From Rhizomys pruinosus (lineage: Eukaryota; Chordata; Mammalia; Rodentia; Spalacidae), in contig VZQC01005761.1 in the NCBI GenBank assembly GCA_009823505.1, positions 62,001 to 126,000 of the forward strand: a stretch of DNA of 64,000 bases, read 5' to 3'. The notes under the pieces are model-generated. The model searched no databases and was not told the DNA's origin. It saw only the letters and a program-made list of their open reading frames with translations. A program made the translations under genes and the position numbers. How positions within the stretch are numbered: the first letter of the stretch is position 1; the number at the start of each line of letters is the position of its first letter. Of the stretch, positions 1-10,982 are shown piece by piece.

Positions 1-355
1 ACACATGAGGTCACAGTATGTGTGGTTACCTGCACAAGACTTACTCAAGATCAAACCAGGCAAAATTTCTACCTATATAGGGTAGAGGATCTCCAGACAC
101 CCCTTACTGAGGAGCTCCTGGCAGTTAATAGTTGCTGGGGGAAGAAGAATCATTCTTTGAAGATGTGTCCTTCTACTAGAAAGTTCAAGAGAGAGAAGTA
201 GGGGCCAATAAGCCCTTCCCCAACCCACAGTTGGCTGTGGACTGGATCAGTCATGTGTAAGCCCAGGGCTGGAATCTATAGGTTCTGTGAGATCCTGATC
301 ACACTGGATGTGTCATGCCCAGAAGAAAATACTTCAGTTTCCCCATCTCTTCTAG
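1..355 (+). mobile_element. L1 3'-UTR fragment (Lx-like)
   Basis: The block contains an order of motifs recurring at 5340-5545 and 10497-10740: a cytosine-poor 'cacaagac...aagatcaaaccag' stretch, then 'gaggagctcctggcagtt', then 'tgctgggggaagaagaatca'. This order is familiar from the 3' UTR of older rodent L1 (Lx) elements. No coding potential is visible. The element is truncated by the window edge. Family assignment is from memory of the family and from recurrence inside this window. Confidence 0.5.
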
Positions 356-457
356 CTCTTACATTTTTTCTGCTCCAACTTCCATTATACTCCTAAAGGA
401 AGGAATACTCCCTAACTCTTTTATAAAGCAAACAGTATACTGAGAGTAAAAGAAGCA

Positions 458-754
458 CACACACACACATACACACACACACATGCAGGCACACACACAC
501 ACAAACACATGCACACACATGCACGCACACATGCACATGCACGCACACATGCACACACGCGCACACACACAACATGCACACACACACGCACACACACATG
601 CACACACACACGCACACACACATGCACACACACACGCACATACACAACATGCACACACACGCACACGCACACACACATGCACACACACACGCACACACAC
701 ATGCACACACACGCACACACACATGCACCCACACGCACATACACACATGCACAC
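458..754. repeat. (CA)n-rich compound microsatellite with CATG/CACG interruptions
   Basis: About 300 bases of nearly pure alternating purine-pyrimidine sequence, CA dinucleotides interrupted by GCATGCACACG-type variants. All open frames here (Cys/Val or His/Thr repeats) are by-products of the repeat. The alternation is compatible with Z-DNA formation and length instability. Confidence 0.97.
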
Positions 755-839
755 AGTGAAGATACTGAGCATTATGGTGCAAGCACCCTGATGGACGTGG
801 ATATAAAAGCTCACAGTATGATATCTGTAAACAGAATAT

Positions 840-1455
840 AAGAACACATCACAATATCATTCACTGTGATCAATTTGGATTCATTTCAGAGATGCAAGGA
901 TGGTGTGACATATGTAAATCAAAAAGTGAAATACATCACATAAATGGTGTCAAGAACAGAAGTCAAAGGAGCATCTCAATTGGAGACAAGTCCTTTGATA
1001 AAATCCAACATTCCTTCCTGATCGTTTTGTTCCAGAGACTAAGGATGGACAGAGTATACCACAATAAAAGAAAGCCTGTATTTGACAACATATAACCAAC
1101 ACCATCGTAAAAAATGAAAGCTTCAAAGCATTCCCACTATAATCAGGATGAAGTCAAGGTTTCTGGTCTCTTGCTTATTCAATATTGTATTTATAGCCTG
1201 AGATAGAATATAGGAAATAAAAGGGATAAAAATCAAACTGGGAAAAGTCAAGGTATCTCTATTTACAGAAGACATGACTCTAAAGCAGATAAACACTTTC
1301 AGCAAAATGGCAGGATACACACACACGTCAGTAGCCTTGCTACATAGCAATGGCAAACGTGTGGAGAAAGAAATTATGCAAGCAATCCCATTCATAGTAT
1401 CCTAAAAAAAAACTTTGGAATAAATTTAATCGAGAAAATAAAAGACCTCTATATT
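840..1455 (+). mobile_element. Old L1 ORF2 (reverse transcriptase) fragment
   Basis: Conceptual translation across several frames gives L1 RT landmarks: a QFGFI-S-EMQ motif near 869-895, then KSFDKIQHSF near 990-1015 (the [10 protein letters not shown] region of L1 RT). The region aligns in order with the intact-looking fragment at 63590-63750. It carries frameshifts and stops and lacks the catalytic FADD box, so it is dead. It ends at the antisense B1. Confidence 0.85.
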
Positions 1456-1458
1456 CTT

Positions 1459-1550
1459 TTTTTTTTTTTTTGTCTTTTTGAAACAGGGTCTCATTTTAGT
1501 CTCAGCTGGCCTGGAACTGGCTTTGTAGACCAAGCTGGCCTTGACTTGTA
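1459..1550 (-). mobile_element. B1 SINE, truncated
   Basis: A poly-T run (the A tail of a minus-strand copy) is followed by the antisense B1 right half: 'gaaacagggtctcatt', 'ggcctggaactggctttgtagacc', 'gctggcctt'. The A-box end is missing. Confidence 0.85.
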
Positions 1551-1660
1551 AGGAATGAAAGTTGACCCTTAAATTAGGAAAGTGTAGGGTGAGACATATG
1601 TATGCTTCCTCCCAGAAAGAGAAGTGAATAGACTTCCAAACCACAATATTCCCTGTTCCA

Positions 1661-2035
1661 TAGATTCAGCTTCGATTAAGCCAAAATTCCAATTTTCTTA
1701 TTACTGAGATGCAAAAATACAGTAACAAAATAAATATGGCTTTTTATGACCAGTTTACAAGATGAATTCTACCTATTGCATTCTGCTTTGGTTATGAACT
1801 CTTTTAAAATAGATGTGAGGGATGTACTAAAACTCGAGACCTCCTCTAATCTTCACAGCATAACAACCACTCACTTTGTGATGACAGGAAGATAAATCAT
1901 TATTGGTTCAAATACAAGGCCTGGGGTAAATATTTCAGCTCATATGATATTGTGCACTGTGGTTATGAATTTGCAAGAGATATCTGTATCTTATTACATA
2001 CAGAATCAGTGTAAAAATTTAACCACTAATGTATC
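1661..2035. other. Unique AT-rich sequence, nothing recognised
   Basis: No open frame, SINE or L1 landmark and no splice-flanked frame were recognised here. Confidence 0.5.
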
Positions 2036-2039
2036 AGAA

Positions 2040-3025
2040 ATGTTTGTTAATTTTATTGAATTTTTGTGTATTACATATAGAATATTTTAGTCATCTTTAT
2101 AACCCCTTCCCCTTTGGGATCTTCTGTCGTTTGCGTTAAGCTTTATCATGTCAAGGTAGTGTCCCCAGAGGTCCCTCATTGCAAGTTCATGGACTGAGGT
2201 CTATTCAACCTTCTAGAGTCCCTTCCTTTAAGAAAATTAGCTCTTTCTCACTCAGCAATAATCTTCTGATAAGATTAGGGTCTACTACCCATTTCCACAG
2301 TTCCGTGCAGGGTTTTTGTCTGCTTGAGATTGCATGAGTCTTGTGCAGACACCATTGAGGTAGGTTCATATGAACAATGTCCCAGGAGTTTGTAGGACTC
2401 TATTTCTATATGGGTATGCACCTCTTCCCTGGTTCTTACAATCTTTCAGCTGCCTCTTCTGCAATGTTCCCTGAGCCCTAGCTGGGTAGGCATCCTGTCC
2501 AAGGACCCAAACTCTGCAGATTCACATTTTCTATGGTTATGGCCATTTATGTCCTTTGTGTTCCTGGCCCTCTGTTGCAGGTGGGAGCTTCTTTGATAAG
2601 AGTTGAAAAACACATTTGTGTTCTCTCTACCCATTGTTCCACTATGCTGTAGACATTGCATTGTAAATGTGTCACTTAGGCTTGGGCAATTCACAGACAA
2701 TCTTTGTGTATGACTAGCTGTGGAACTCTATAATAATATCTATCTCTTGCAGCAGAAGCTTCTTTGATTAGTGATGACTGGGACACTTGTCTATAAATAT
2801 ATGCATCCATATTTTTCACATAGTAAGGAATTACATTGGTCTAGGAATGTGACAGCCATAGGGTTTTCTCTAAGATCCATTTTTAACCTACATGTTATTT
2901 TAAAATACCATTAACCAGTCCCTTGGTTTTCAGACACTTCCAAGAAAATTATTGTGCATACTCCTGGTATCGGAAAATATTGTGACATAAAAATGCTACT
3001 TAAAATATGATAAAGAATATTTGTA
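2040..3025 (-). mobile_element. Antisense L1 3' UTR, copy 1 of an 867-bp duplicated block
   Basis: Begins with an L1 3'-end-like 'ttttattgaatttttgtg' and continues with a motif series shared with 16190-17770 and 26640-27870: 'cttacaatctttc', 'tcttctgcaatgttccctgagccc', 'ccctctgttgca', 'agaagcttctttgat', 'gatccat'. This series is typical of rodent L1 3' UTRs read antisense. From 2157 to 3023 it is repeated at 3027-3893 with a constant 870-bp offset. Confidence 0.75.
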
Positions 3026-3026
3026 N
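3026..3026. other. Single-N assembly junction
   Basis: One N sits between the two copies of the 867-bp block; the second copy begins at the next base. This is the signature of a contig join or patched gap rather than a base-calling ambiguity. Confidence 0.9.
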
Positions 3027-3893
3027 TAGTGTCCCCAGAGGTCCCTCATTGCAAGTTCATGGACTGAGGTCTATTCAACCTTCTAGAGTCCCTTCCTTTA
3101 AGAAAATTAGCTCTTTCTCACTCAGCAATAATCTTCTGATAAGATTAGGGTCTGCTACCCATTTCCACAGTTCCGTGCAGGGTTTTTGTCTGCTTGAGAT
3201 TGCATGAGTCTTGTGCAGACACCATTGAGGTAGGTTCATATGAACAAGGTCCCAGGAGTTTGTAGGACTCTATTTCTATATGGGTATGCACCTCTTCCCT
3301 GGTTCTTACAATCTTTCAGCTGCCTCTTCTGCAATGTTCCCTGAGCCCTAGCTGGGTAGGCATCCTGTCCAAGGACCCAAACTCTGCAGATTCACATTTT
3401 CTATGGTTATGGCCATTTATGTCCTTTGTGTTCCTGGCCCTCTGTTGCAGGTGGGAGCTTCTTTGATAAGAGTTGAAAAACACATTTGTGTTCTCTCTAC
3501 CCATTGTTCCACTATGCTGTAGACATTGCATTGTAAATGTGTCACTTAGGCTTGGGCAATTCACAGACAATCTTTGTGTATGACTAGCTGTGGAACTCTA
3601 TAATAATATCTATCTCTTGCAGCAGAAGCTTCTTTGATTAGTGATGACTGGGACACTTGTCTATAAATATATGCATCCATATTTTTCACATAGTAAGGAA
3701 TTACATTGGTCTAGGAATGTGACAGCCATAGGGTTTTCTCTAAGATCCATTTTTAACCTACATGTTATTTTAAAATACCATTAACCAGTCCCTTGGTTTT
3801 CAGACACTTCCAAGAAAATTATTGTGCATACTCCTGGTATCGGAAAATATTGTGACATAAAAATGCTACTTAAAATATGATAAAGAATATTTG
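3027..3893 (-). repeat. Second copy of 867-bp direct duplication (antisense L1 3' UTR)
   Basis: Matches 2157-3023 with no indel and only two substitutions that I could find (A/G at 2284 versus 3154, T/G near 2377 versus 3247). Identical 84-residue open frames occur in both copies and are meaningless. Such near-identity flanking an N suggests two haplotypes of the same locus placed in tandem. Confidence 0.93.
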
Positions 3894-4440
3894 GATGCTA
3901 TTGGTACTTATTACTATTTAAGTTAAAATTATAGGTATAGTATGTGTTATACAATGAAATTGTTCAAGTCTGAATGGAAATATATGTAAATATTATTCAA
4001 CCTTCAAGTTCACTGCTAAGTATATCACATTCAGCCTTTGTTTCTCTTTCTTGAGAATGTTTTGGACCACCTTGCTTGAATCATATTAATTTCATGGGGA
4101 ATGGTATCAGACCACACCTGCTCTCAGGTAGCACATTAAAAATCCCATGTCGGCTTCCATTTGCTTATATTTCTGTGTTTCTTCTGTCCCCTTTTGCAAT
4201 GCCAGCAAACAGAAGCCACATCCACCTAGACACTAAACAGCTTGATTAGAGTGTGACTGATAAATTCCAGGGGGTGGGGGAGGGGGGAAGGTTCCTGGAA
4301 GTGGTTGTAGAATGCAGTGATATGAAAGAGGGAAGGAGAACATTAGCCTAGGAAGGATTAAATAGGGTCGTGAATAGGAGTGCAGGGCAGAGGAGGGAGA
4401 TTGGAGAGGGATAACAAACAATAAAGGGCATTAGAAAAAG
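3894..4440. other. Mostly unique sequence; G-rich polypurine tract near 4268
   Basis: No gene seen. The tract at 4268-4290 followed by purine-rich sequence up to 4430 resembles the polypurine part of a plus-strand L1 3' end, but this is not certain. Confidence 0.4.
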
Positions 4441-4442
4441 CC

Positions 4443-4513
4443 ATAATGTATATAACATAATGCATTTAATAAGCATGTACCACTATACATGCTTATTAAA
4501 TTATATACATTAT
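4443..4513. repeat. Perfect AT-rich inverted repeat (28-bp arms, 9-bp bulge, 6-nt loop)
   Basis: Left arm 4443-4454 plus 4464-4479 is the exact reverse complement of 4486-4513. The left arm carries a 9-bp extra segment (4455-4463) and the loop is CCACTA. It is flanked by AAAAAG on both sides. It could be a tiny foldback element or a cruciform-prone sequence; no family was recognised. Confidence 0.85.
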
Positions 4514-4514
4514 G

Positions 4515-5560
4515 AAAAAAGATTAAAGGAGGTTACCCTATAATAGGGGGACTTTGCCCCTTCTAGAAACCATAAGCCAATGGAAAAAAGAGCAACCCTC
4601 AGGAATAGATTCCCTCTCTAGAAGATGTTGACCAGGAGTCCCACAGATCCTCAAAAAGTACTGGCCATTGCTCATGCACTTGGTTACCTAGGTGGTAAAA
4701 CCCTACTGCTGAAGATACTAGATACAGGAGCATAGAACAAAGGAGGAGAAATCAATCTGGTGCTGATTTCAGAGCCTCATCTCTACCGTCTAGTGTTTAT
4801 AGTGATGGAAGTTGCTGTGCATGGACCAGAAGGGATAAACAGTTATCAACCCTACACAGCTGTGAATCATGTGTACTATAATAACAATTGGCCTGGGAAG
4901 AAATATCCACTGGCACAACAGTACCACAAATATTATGGGAGTCATCAACTACACTTTGATGCATTTAAGTTCTGCTTCCTTGGATGAAGTGCATATCTGA
5001 CATTGATATTAGGCTTAAGGAACTGAAGGTAGACAGGTCACAGGACATAAGGGAAATCCTAATACTAGTTTTCTACTAAACAACTATCATAGTAAAGTGA
5101 CTTTATACCCAGAGAGTAATGTATCACTCAATGACCACCAGAGAGGGTTTCCTTATGAAGTATAAACCCACAAGTGGCTAATATGTAGAAAATAAGATAC
5201 TACAGAATGCTTATCTCTGAACAAGAAAATATCAAATTTCTCCCTTCCAATACTCAGGGATTAATAATACAGAAGAGGGGATGGAAAAATTGTAATAGCC
5301 AGAGGATAATCACAAGAACATGGACTTTTCCAGACAGCTGGTCAGTTACACATATGACCTCACAGCAATGGTGACACCATGAAAAAAGTACCATGCAAGC
5401 TTAAACCAGACAAAAATCTCAGCATAAATATGAGGAAGGGGATAGGAATCCCCTAATCAACATTAGAAAACCGCAGCAACTGATAGATTCCAGGAGGGGA
5501 AGAGAAAGCCTCTCTCAGGGATAGTACTCTTGGTGGGTTAATTAGGCTCCAATGAGTGGA
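4515..5560 (+). mobile_element. L1 3'-UTR-like sequence (Lx-like)
   Basis: Contains the series 'taccctactgctgaagatac', 'gaataagatac-gca-tatctctg' (also at 15250-15300) and, from 5340, the motif order seen at 1-355. No usable coding frame. Best read as an old, long L1 3' UTR; an LTR-retrotransposon origin for part of it cannot be excluded. Confidence 0.45.
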
Positions 5561-5591
5561 TATTCACTGAAGGAAAATTTTTAATTTTCAC

Positions 5592-5609
5592 AACACACAC
5601 ACACACACT

Positions 5610-5634
<25 letters not shown>
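5592..5634. repeat. (CA)n-(TA)n compound microsatellite
   Basis: A short CA run followed directly by about 13 TA units. Confidence 0.95.
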
Positions 5635-5641
<7 letters not shown>

Positions 5642-6235
5642 CAAGCAAGGAAAATGGAACTTAATGGCATTTGCAAGTGCTATTCCTGAGTTTTTATAAT
5701 CTTTTATATATTTTATATAATATACATATTTATGCGTTTTATTAAACTATAATGTATAAAAATACATTATTTTTATGTATTGATAAGAGAAAATATCCAT
5801 CAGCTCCTCAAATGTCACAATTATCTCCTGGATGGGAAGGATGTGTCAGTACTGACTCATGAGAGGAATGGCCCAGTGGAACATTCACAAGAGACTAAGA
5901 GGACAGAAGGAAGAACAGAATGAAAGCTTCTGACAGAAGCAAGGTATTACAGGAGAGACAGCCCCATCAGATGCTGCTGAGGGGATTATGAGAAGACAGT
6001 TGGTCTCTCAGAGTCCTTTACACTGCCTTAAAAGTGTGTGTATGAGATTATGCTTCTTGACTCTTCAATGGAGGGTCTCTATAGATCTTAAATAACCTTC
6101 TTAGTACATTTTTTGGGGGGGCGCACTCAGTGGTCCCATACAGCTACTTACATATACCAGCTAAATTAAATTCACACTTGTTAATCATAACACATCCACC
6201 AACACTCTTGTACACATATCTAAAACAGTCAGGAA

Positions 6236-6770
6236 TGTAGATAAGTACTTTGTCTGGCTTGAGGTAAGGACCTGCAAAATCTGTTCCCAGGGCTTCTTTG
6301 GTTATCTTAATACTGTGGGCATATTAAATTGCCTCTGTGAGTTATCCGGTAAATCTGGGAGGTCAGGATATTGCAGTGTTCCTGCCTTCTCATCTTTGCA
6401 AAGTTCCATACCCTGATGGTCTCATCCTTTGAGATAGTGAACAAAATGCCACACCTCTAGTTTACTGATTACACAAACAGGAGCTCTGCTGCCCCCAGTA
6501 GGAGCCAAGATGGCTCGCCCTTCCTTTCCTCTAATTCACACCCTCCTGTCTCCCCATTTCCTTGCCCAGAGCACAGTATCTTTTAGTATATAAGCACATT
6601 GCTGGCATGAATAAAACTGAGTCATTTCTCTCCTGGCCAATCTCTTTGAGTCTATTTCCTTTCTCTCTGGGTGATTTCCCGTGGATCACCCCCCCACACA
6701 CACACACCTTGTCAGAGCTCAGCCTGGAAGGGGAAGCCAGCTGACCAGGGACAATTCCAAGGACATAGAC
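6236..6770 (+). mobile_element. ERVK-type LTR (same family as 54834-55464)
   Basis: Starts with TGTAG and runs collinear with the reverse complement of the bounded LTR at 54834-55464: 'aggagctctgc', 'gagccaagatggctcgccc', 'ttccttgcccagagca', then a TATA box (6587-6593), 'ctggcatgaataaa' with AATAAA at 6610-6615, and 'cagagctcagcct'. The 3' end is unclear because homology fades into an AT-rich inverted repeat. No internal retroviral genes follow, so it is a solo or broken LTR. It retains promoter-like elements. Confidence 0.75.
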
Positions 6771-6772
6771 AT

Positions 6773-6823
6773 ATTATATATATATATATATGAGTATATA
6801 TATAGATATATATATATATATAT
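6773..6823. repeat. (TA)n tract inside an imperfect inverted repeat
   Basis: TA-rich array lying between inverted arms at 6745-6762 and 6907-6923, which pair 17 of 18 bases. Confidence 0.85.
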
Positions 6824-7221
6824 GTCTTTTAAAATCATGTGGTGGCCTAATCCACGTGAGTTTCTTCCCTCCTTGGACAAGGCTCACAGCTTTAAAAGTC
6901 TGTAACCCTTGAATTGTCCCTGGTATATATGTTCTTTAACAGAAGGCTTCCTAATTATTTTATTTACAAAGGTGTGCTATCTGAAAAGAACATCCACATG
7001 TATTTTTCCATTCACTTGCCAATATATGATTTCTTACAATCTGTTGTTGCTGCATTAATTATAAATAAACTCCACATTTGTAGGCAAAGCTCACACATCT
7101 ACTGCTGCATTGAGCCCTGTGTTCATCCTCACTATAGCCTCTCTTCTGGGTTAATGGCATCATTATATCTCTTGCATTTTTCCTTAGGTAATATAACAAA
7201 TTATCACAAACTAGGTTTCTT

Positions 7222-7455
7222 TTTAATTTTTTTAAAAAAATTTTTATTTATTCTTGTATGTGCATGAATGTACTTTCTGCATGTAGGTATGTGCACCCAT
7301 GTCATGCAGTGCCACGGAGGTCAGAAGAGGGTGTCAGATTCCTCTGAAACTGGAGTCAAAGACCGTTGTCAGCTGCTACGTGGGTGCTGGGGATTGAATC
7401 CGGGTCCTCTGCAAGTGTATTCATGCTCTTAACCCCTAAGCCATCTCTCCAGCCC
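7222..7455 (-). mobile_element. B2/B3 SINE
   Basis: Antisense copy ending in 'ccatctctccagccc'. The tRNA-derived head carries the antisense B box ('gattgaatccgggtcctctgca'). Flanking imperfect target-site duplications are at 7206-7221 and 7456-7471 (13 of 16 positions match), giving the boundaries. The host sequence on both sides reads through if the SINE is removed. Confidence 0.93.
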
Positions 7456-7851
7456 ACAAGTTAGGTGTCTTATAACAACAGAAGTTTATGACCATAGAGT
7501 TATGATGGTATCATTTATAGTTTAGGAATAGGCATGTCTGATTACCTCTAGAGACTCCAGCCCTTAACTGTCTCTAGCTTCAACAGGCTGCTGGTATTTG
7601 GCTCTACTTCTCTAAATGCACACCCTCTTTCTCCTTGCTAGGATCCTCTTTCTCACAAAATTCTTTGTGCTAGGACAGAGAGCCACAAACTCTTACTGTA
7701 ATGTTTTGGAGGATGTGGAAACAACATTATTCCATGTACCACATTGCTCACCTAAAAATGAAAAACCATCAAATGATATCACTATGTCCTCAGAGTCAAT
7801 AATCTCCCCTATTCTTATTGTCTCTTTACTATGTTACTAACTTATTTGGGT

Positions 7852-7852
<1 letters not shown>

Positions 7853-7894
<42 letters not shown>
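7853..7894. repeat. (TG)n microsatellite
   Basis: About 21 uninterrupted TG units. Confidence 0.97.
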
Positions 7895-7896
<2 letters not shown>

Positions 7897-8339
7897 ACAT
7901 GTGTGGGGACATATGCCATAGCATGGTTATGAAAGTCAGTTCTTTCCTTCCACCATGTAGAATTGACCTCAGATCCTCAGGCTTGACAACAGATTCCTTT
8001 ACCTGGTGAACCATACTGTTGGCACTTTACTGTGGGTAAAGGAAAATATAAAGGACCCTTTCATCTCTACTTGCTATCCAAGATCTCAGTATGATTTTCA
8101 TCATCATGAGCATTGTTGAGAGGCCATTTGTCTTCTCAAGAATCCCATGAGCATCATCTGATGGAGGCTTTCAACTGTGATGCCTTGATTTGGGACTTTG
8201 TGTTCTGTTTTCCTTCCATTGTTGTCTCCTATGAGCAGTCTTCTCTTCCTTTCTTCACCTTATAGAACAATAAGTGCTAACTTTAAGTCATTTATCTCAT
8301 CAGACAGACATGTATATTTAGTACCACATACCTTTAGGG

Positions 8340-8690
8340 CCTGTCCCTTAGCCTTCACATCCCCGTGACTGTCAGCTTTCTGTCACTATGACAAATACCT
8401 GATATAATTCAGTTAATAAGAAGACAAGGGAAAGGTTTATTTTATCTTGCAGTTTTGCATTTCCAGTCTGTGATTGGGCACAGCTTTTGCTTTGGGTCCA
8501 TCATTGCACATAATGGCAGGTGTCTGTGTCACATACCTATGGACAAGTAGTGACAGAAGGAGGAGGGCTTTGCTTTGACTAAAAGGACATTCAAATGGAA
8601 TTTCCAAAGTGTATTTGCCTCACCATCTCTTTGAACACCAATGCTACTCAGTAAAAACTTCATTTTTTCAGTTTCTTAGACAAAAACATA
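8340..8690 (-). mobile_element. Old rodent dispersed repeat, family not determined
   Basis: Shows the phrase order 'tttctgtcactatgacaaatacc', 'aaggtttatttt', 'cagtct', 'ggtccatcattgcacataatggcag', which I recognise as a common, very old rodent interspersed repeat. I cannot assign the family or orientation with certainty. Not coding. Confidence 0.4.
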
Positions 8691-8694
8691 CAAG

Positions 8695-8697
8695 TAT

Positions 8698-8736
<39 letters not shown>

Positions 8737-8890
8737 TTGTGGAAGAAATGGGGAGTGTGTTGTTTGAGACTTCATTCACATTGAGGAACCCAGGTAGGCC
8801 TTGACCTCATAATGTGGCCAGGCTGGCCTTGATCTGATAATCATCCTGCCCCAGCCTCTTGAGTATTAGGACTATAGACCATAGCCAAGG
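8695..8890 (-). mobile_element. Degenerate B1 SINE with (TTTA)n tail
   Basis: A (TTTA)n run at 8695-8739 is the tail of a minus-strand SINE. The body keeps 'ccaggctggccttgatct', 'tcctgccccagcctcttgagtattaggactata', which are antisense B1 landmarks, heavily diverged. Confidence 0.75.
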
Positions 8891-10370
8891 AAAGACCATA
8901 AGCTTTCTTGAATCCTCTTTGTCTTTAACATTCCCATAAAGTCATTCAGAAAATCCTCTAGTTTCATCTCAGTGTTAGAGCCAATGTTTGGACATGGACC
9001 GTCTTTCTCACTTCCCAGTCTTTGGCTGTACCTATCTTCTTGCTTCTATCCTTCTCCCTGATAAAGCATTCTCAGCATTGCCACCAGAAAATCACTGGGA
9101 AGCAAAGCAAATCAATGTCCTTATGCACTGAATCCATCTTAAGTCCTCTCGTACCATGCAAGGCATGGTTTCCCAAAATTCACTAGGATCAAGACTCAGG
9201 TAATAAATAGAGAAACAAGTAACTCTTTAGGTACTGATAGTAATGTACATGGACATGCTTACTTCAAAGCTTTACCTTTTGGCTTCCATCTCAATGAGAA
9301 CTACCTTGTCTTCCTAACTTAGTATTTCATGTAGCTCATGCTTACCTTCTTGCTAAGTATTTATCATTTTATACTTTCAACATTTGCTTTTCTTTTTTAA
9401 TTATCTTTTTTTTCATGAGACCAAGACTTTTATTCATTTTGATATTACTATATCCCTATTGTCTCCAAGTATTTCATAACTAATAATATACACTAATTAC
9501 AAAAGAGACATGTAGATAATTATTAAATGTGCAATGATCAGAAGGGAAAATACTTTCATGAATTATTCAATGTTGTAAGAAAAGCATTGCCTGTGATTTT
9601 GACTTGGGATATAGAGTTGACAGTTGAATTTGCCATGTTCTGCATACACCAGAGATACAAAACGAATGCATGTCATTTTATGAAATCATTATCAAACATG
9701 GAGCAGTGAAAAGAGCAGAAACTTATTATGTTAATCTAAAAATGAAATCACATAGAATTAAGTGGAAGGTCATGAAATAACAAGAAAGAAGATATTCCTA
9801 AGGCCACCAGGTTCACAATTGAGCACTAAGTTTGATAGGGATTAATATAACCAAAAATATTGATAAGGAAATTATGACTATGATATTTTAGATGTCACAT
9901 AAGGGAAAGATAAGAAGATAAGAATGGGGAGGGAAGGTTTGCCATAAAGCTTAGTCAGGAATGTGGGCACATACCACAGGAAAATGACATGGATAGAAAG
10001 GTTTGTAATAGTCCACTTGTAAAAATAGCATTTCTGCTATTCTCATTAATAATAATAAGAAGTTAATATGGTTAAGTGAATGGAAACTGGGTCCCGCGTC
10101 CAAGGTTGATAGACATTACATTGCCTAGATTTATTTTCCTTTGAATGAAACTGTTTCTTCCTTGAATACCAAATTTCCCTAGCTAGCAAAAAAGAAACAG
10201 CAGTTTGGGAACTTGGTGTGTTTAATTTTATAGAAGAATTAAAGAGTAAACAAAATTCAAAGGATAATGTTCAGAAGACTGACCTCAACGAGTTGGAAAT
10301 AAATTAGATGGCCTGAAAAAGAATATGTTGAATTGAATGGCAGTTAAAAGTAACAAAGACTTTTGAATGC
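8891..10370. other. Unique sequence, nothing recognised
   Basis: AT-rich. The only frames are short and lack codon-like bias or splice context. I see no SINE or L1 landmark. Confidence 0.5.
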
Positions 10371-10374
10371 CATG

Positions 10375-10441
10375 ATCTGGACATTGAGTTCTCACCCCTG
10401 CATCACACAAGGATGCAGGGGTGAGAATGCAAGGTCCAGAT
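10375..10441. repeat. 67-nt near-perfect hairpin (30-bp arms, 7-nt loop)
   Basis: Arms 10375-10404 and 10412-10441 pair 27 of 30 positions; the inner 16 bp are perfect and the loop is ACACAAG. The arms are about half G+C, so this is not an AT-run artefact. Dimensions resemble a small pre-miRNA, but a template-switch foldback is equally possible. No transcription evidence exists in the sequence. Confidence 0.88.
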
Positions 10442-10496
10442 GGACTGGATGTATATAACAAAGCAGCATTTGAAGACATGACAGCACAGTTGTGCA

Positions 10497-10740
10497 CCTG
10501 AACTCAGCAACTGTGTCTGCATGCACAAGAATAGTTAGAAGATCCAGCCAGCCAATTCCAGAATGGGTGGGTAACCTGCTCCTAAGCCTCATCCTACCTG
10601 AGGAGCTACTGACAATTGGTGGCTGCTGGGAGAGGAAGTGGCTTCAGAGACTACGCAGGCTCCAGTGGATGGTACCCCCCCCAACATGCATATATAGGAA
10701 GCACTAAGTGGACTCAGTGAGTATTAAATTTAAAAAAAGA
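10497..10740 (+). mobile_element. L1 3' UTR (5' part, interrupted)
   Basis: Motif order 'tgaggagctact', 'ggctgctgggagagg', 'ctccagtggatggtacc', 'gcactaagtggactcagtgagtatta' is the rodent L1 3' UTR. It is interrupted by a B2 and an antisense L1 and resumes at 11612, where 'aaagagaaagcatatgaagg' continues it. Confidence 0.75.
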
Positions 10741-10982
10741 GGGCTGGAGAGATGTCCTAGCGGTTAAGAGCGCCGACTGCTCTTGCAGAGGACCCGGGTT
10801 CGATCCCCAGCACCCACATGGCGGCTAAGAACCGTCTGTAACTCCAATTCCAGGAGAACTCCAGTTCCAGGGGAATCTGAGACCCTCTTCTGACCTCCGC
10901 GGCATTGCACGGCACGGGTGCACAAACCTACATGCAGACAGTACATTCATACACATACAAAAATATATAAAATTAAAAAAAA
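10741..10982 (+). mobile_element. B2/B3 SINE, young-looking
   Basis: Full head 'gggctggagagatg', A and B box region ('gacccgggttcgatccccag'), then the local-subfamily segment with duplicated 'ccaattccaggagaactccagttcc' and A-rich tail. High CpG content ('agcgccgactg', 'cctccgcgg') implies a fairly recent insertion. It sits inside the L1 3' UTR. Confidence 0.95.

Noticed and set aside
359..847. Long Cys/Val- and His/Thr-rich open frames on both strands
   Set aside because: Pure translation of the (CA)n microsatellite; open in many frames at once because CA repeats contain no stop codons.
2446..3570. Two identical 84-codon minus-strand frames suggesting a duplicated gene
   Set aside because: They are two copies of an antisense L1 3' UTR created by the 867-bp duplication around the N.
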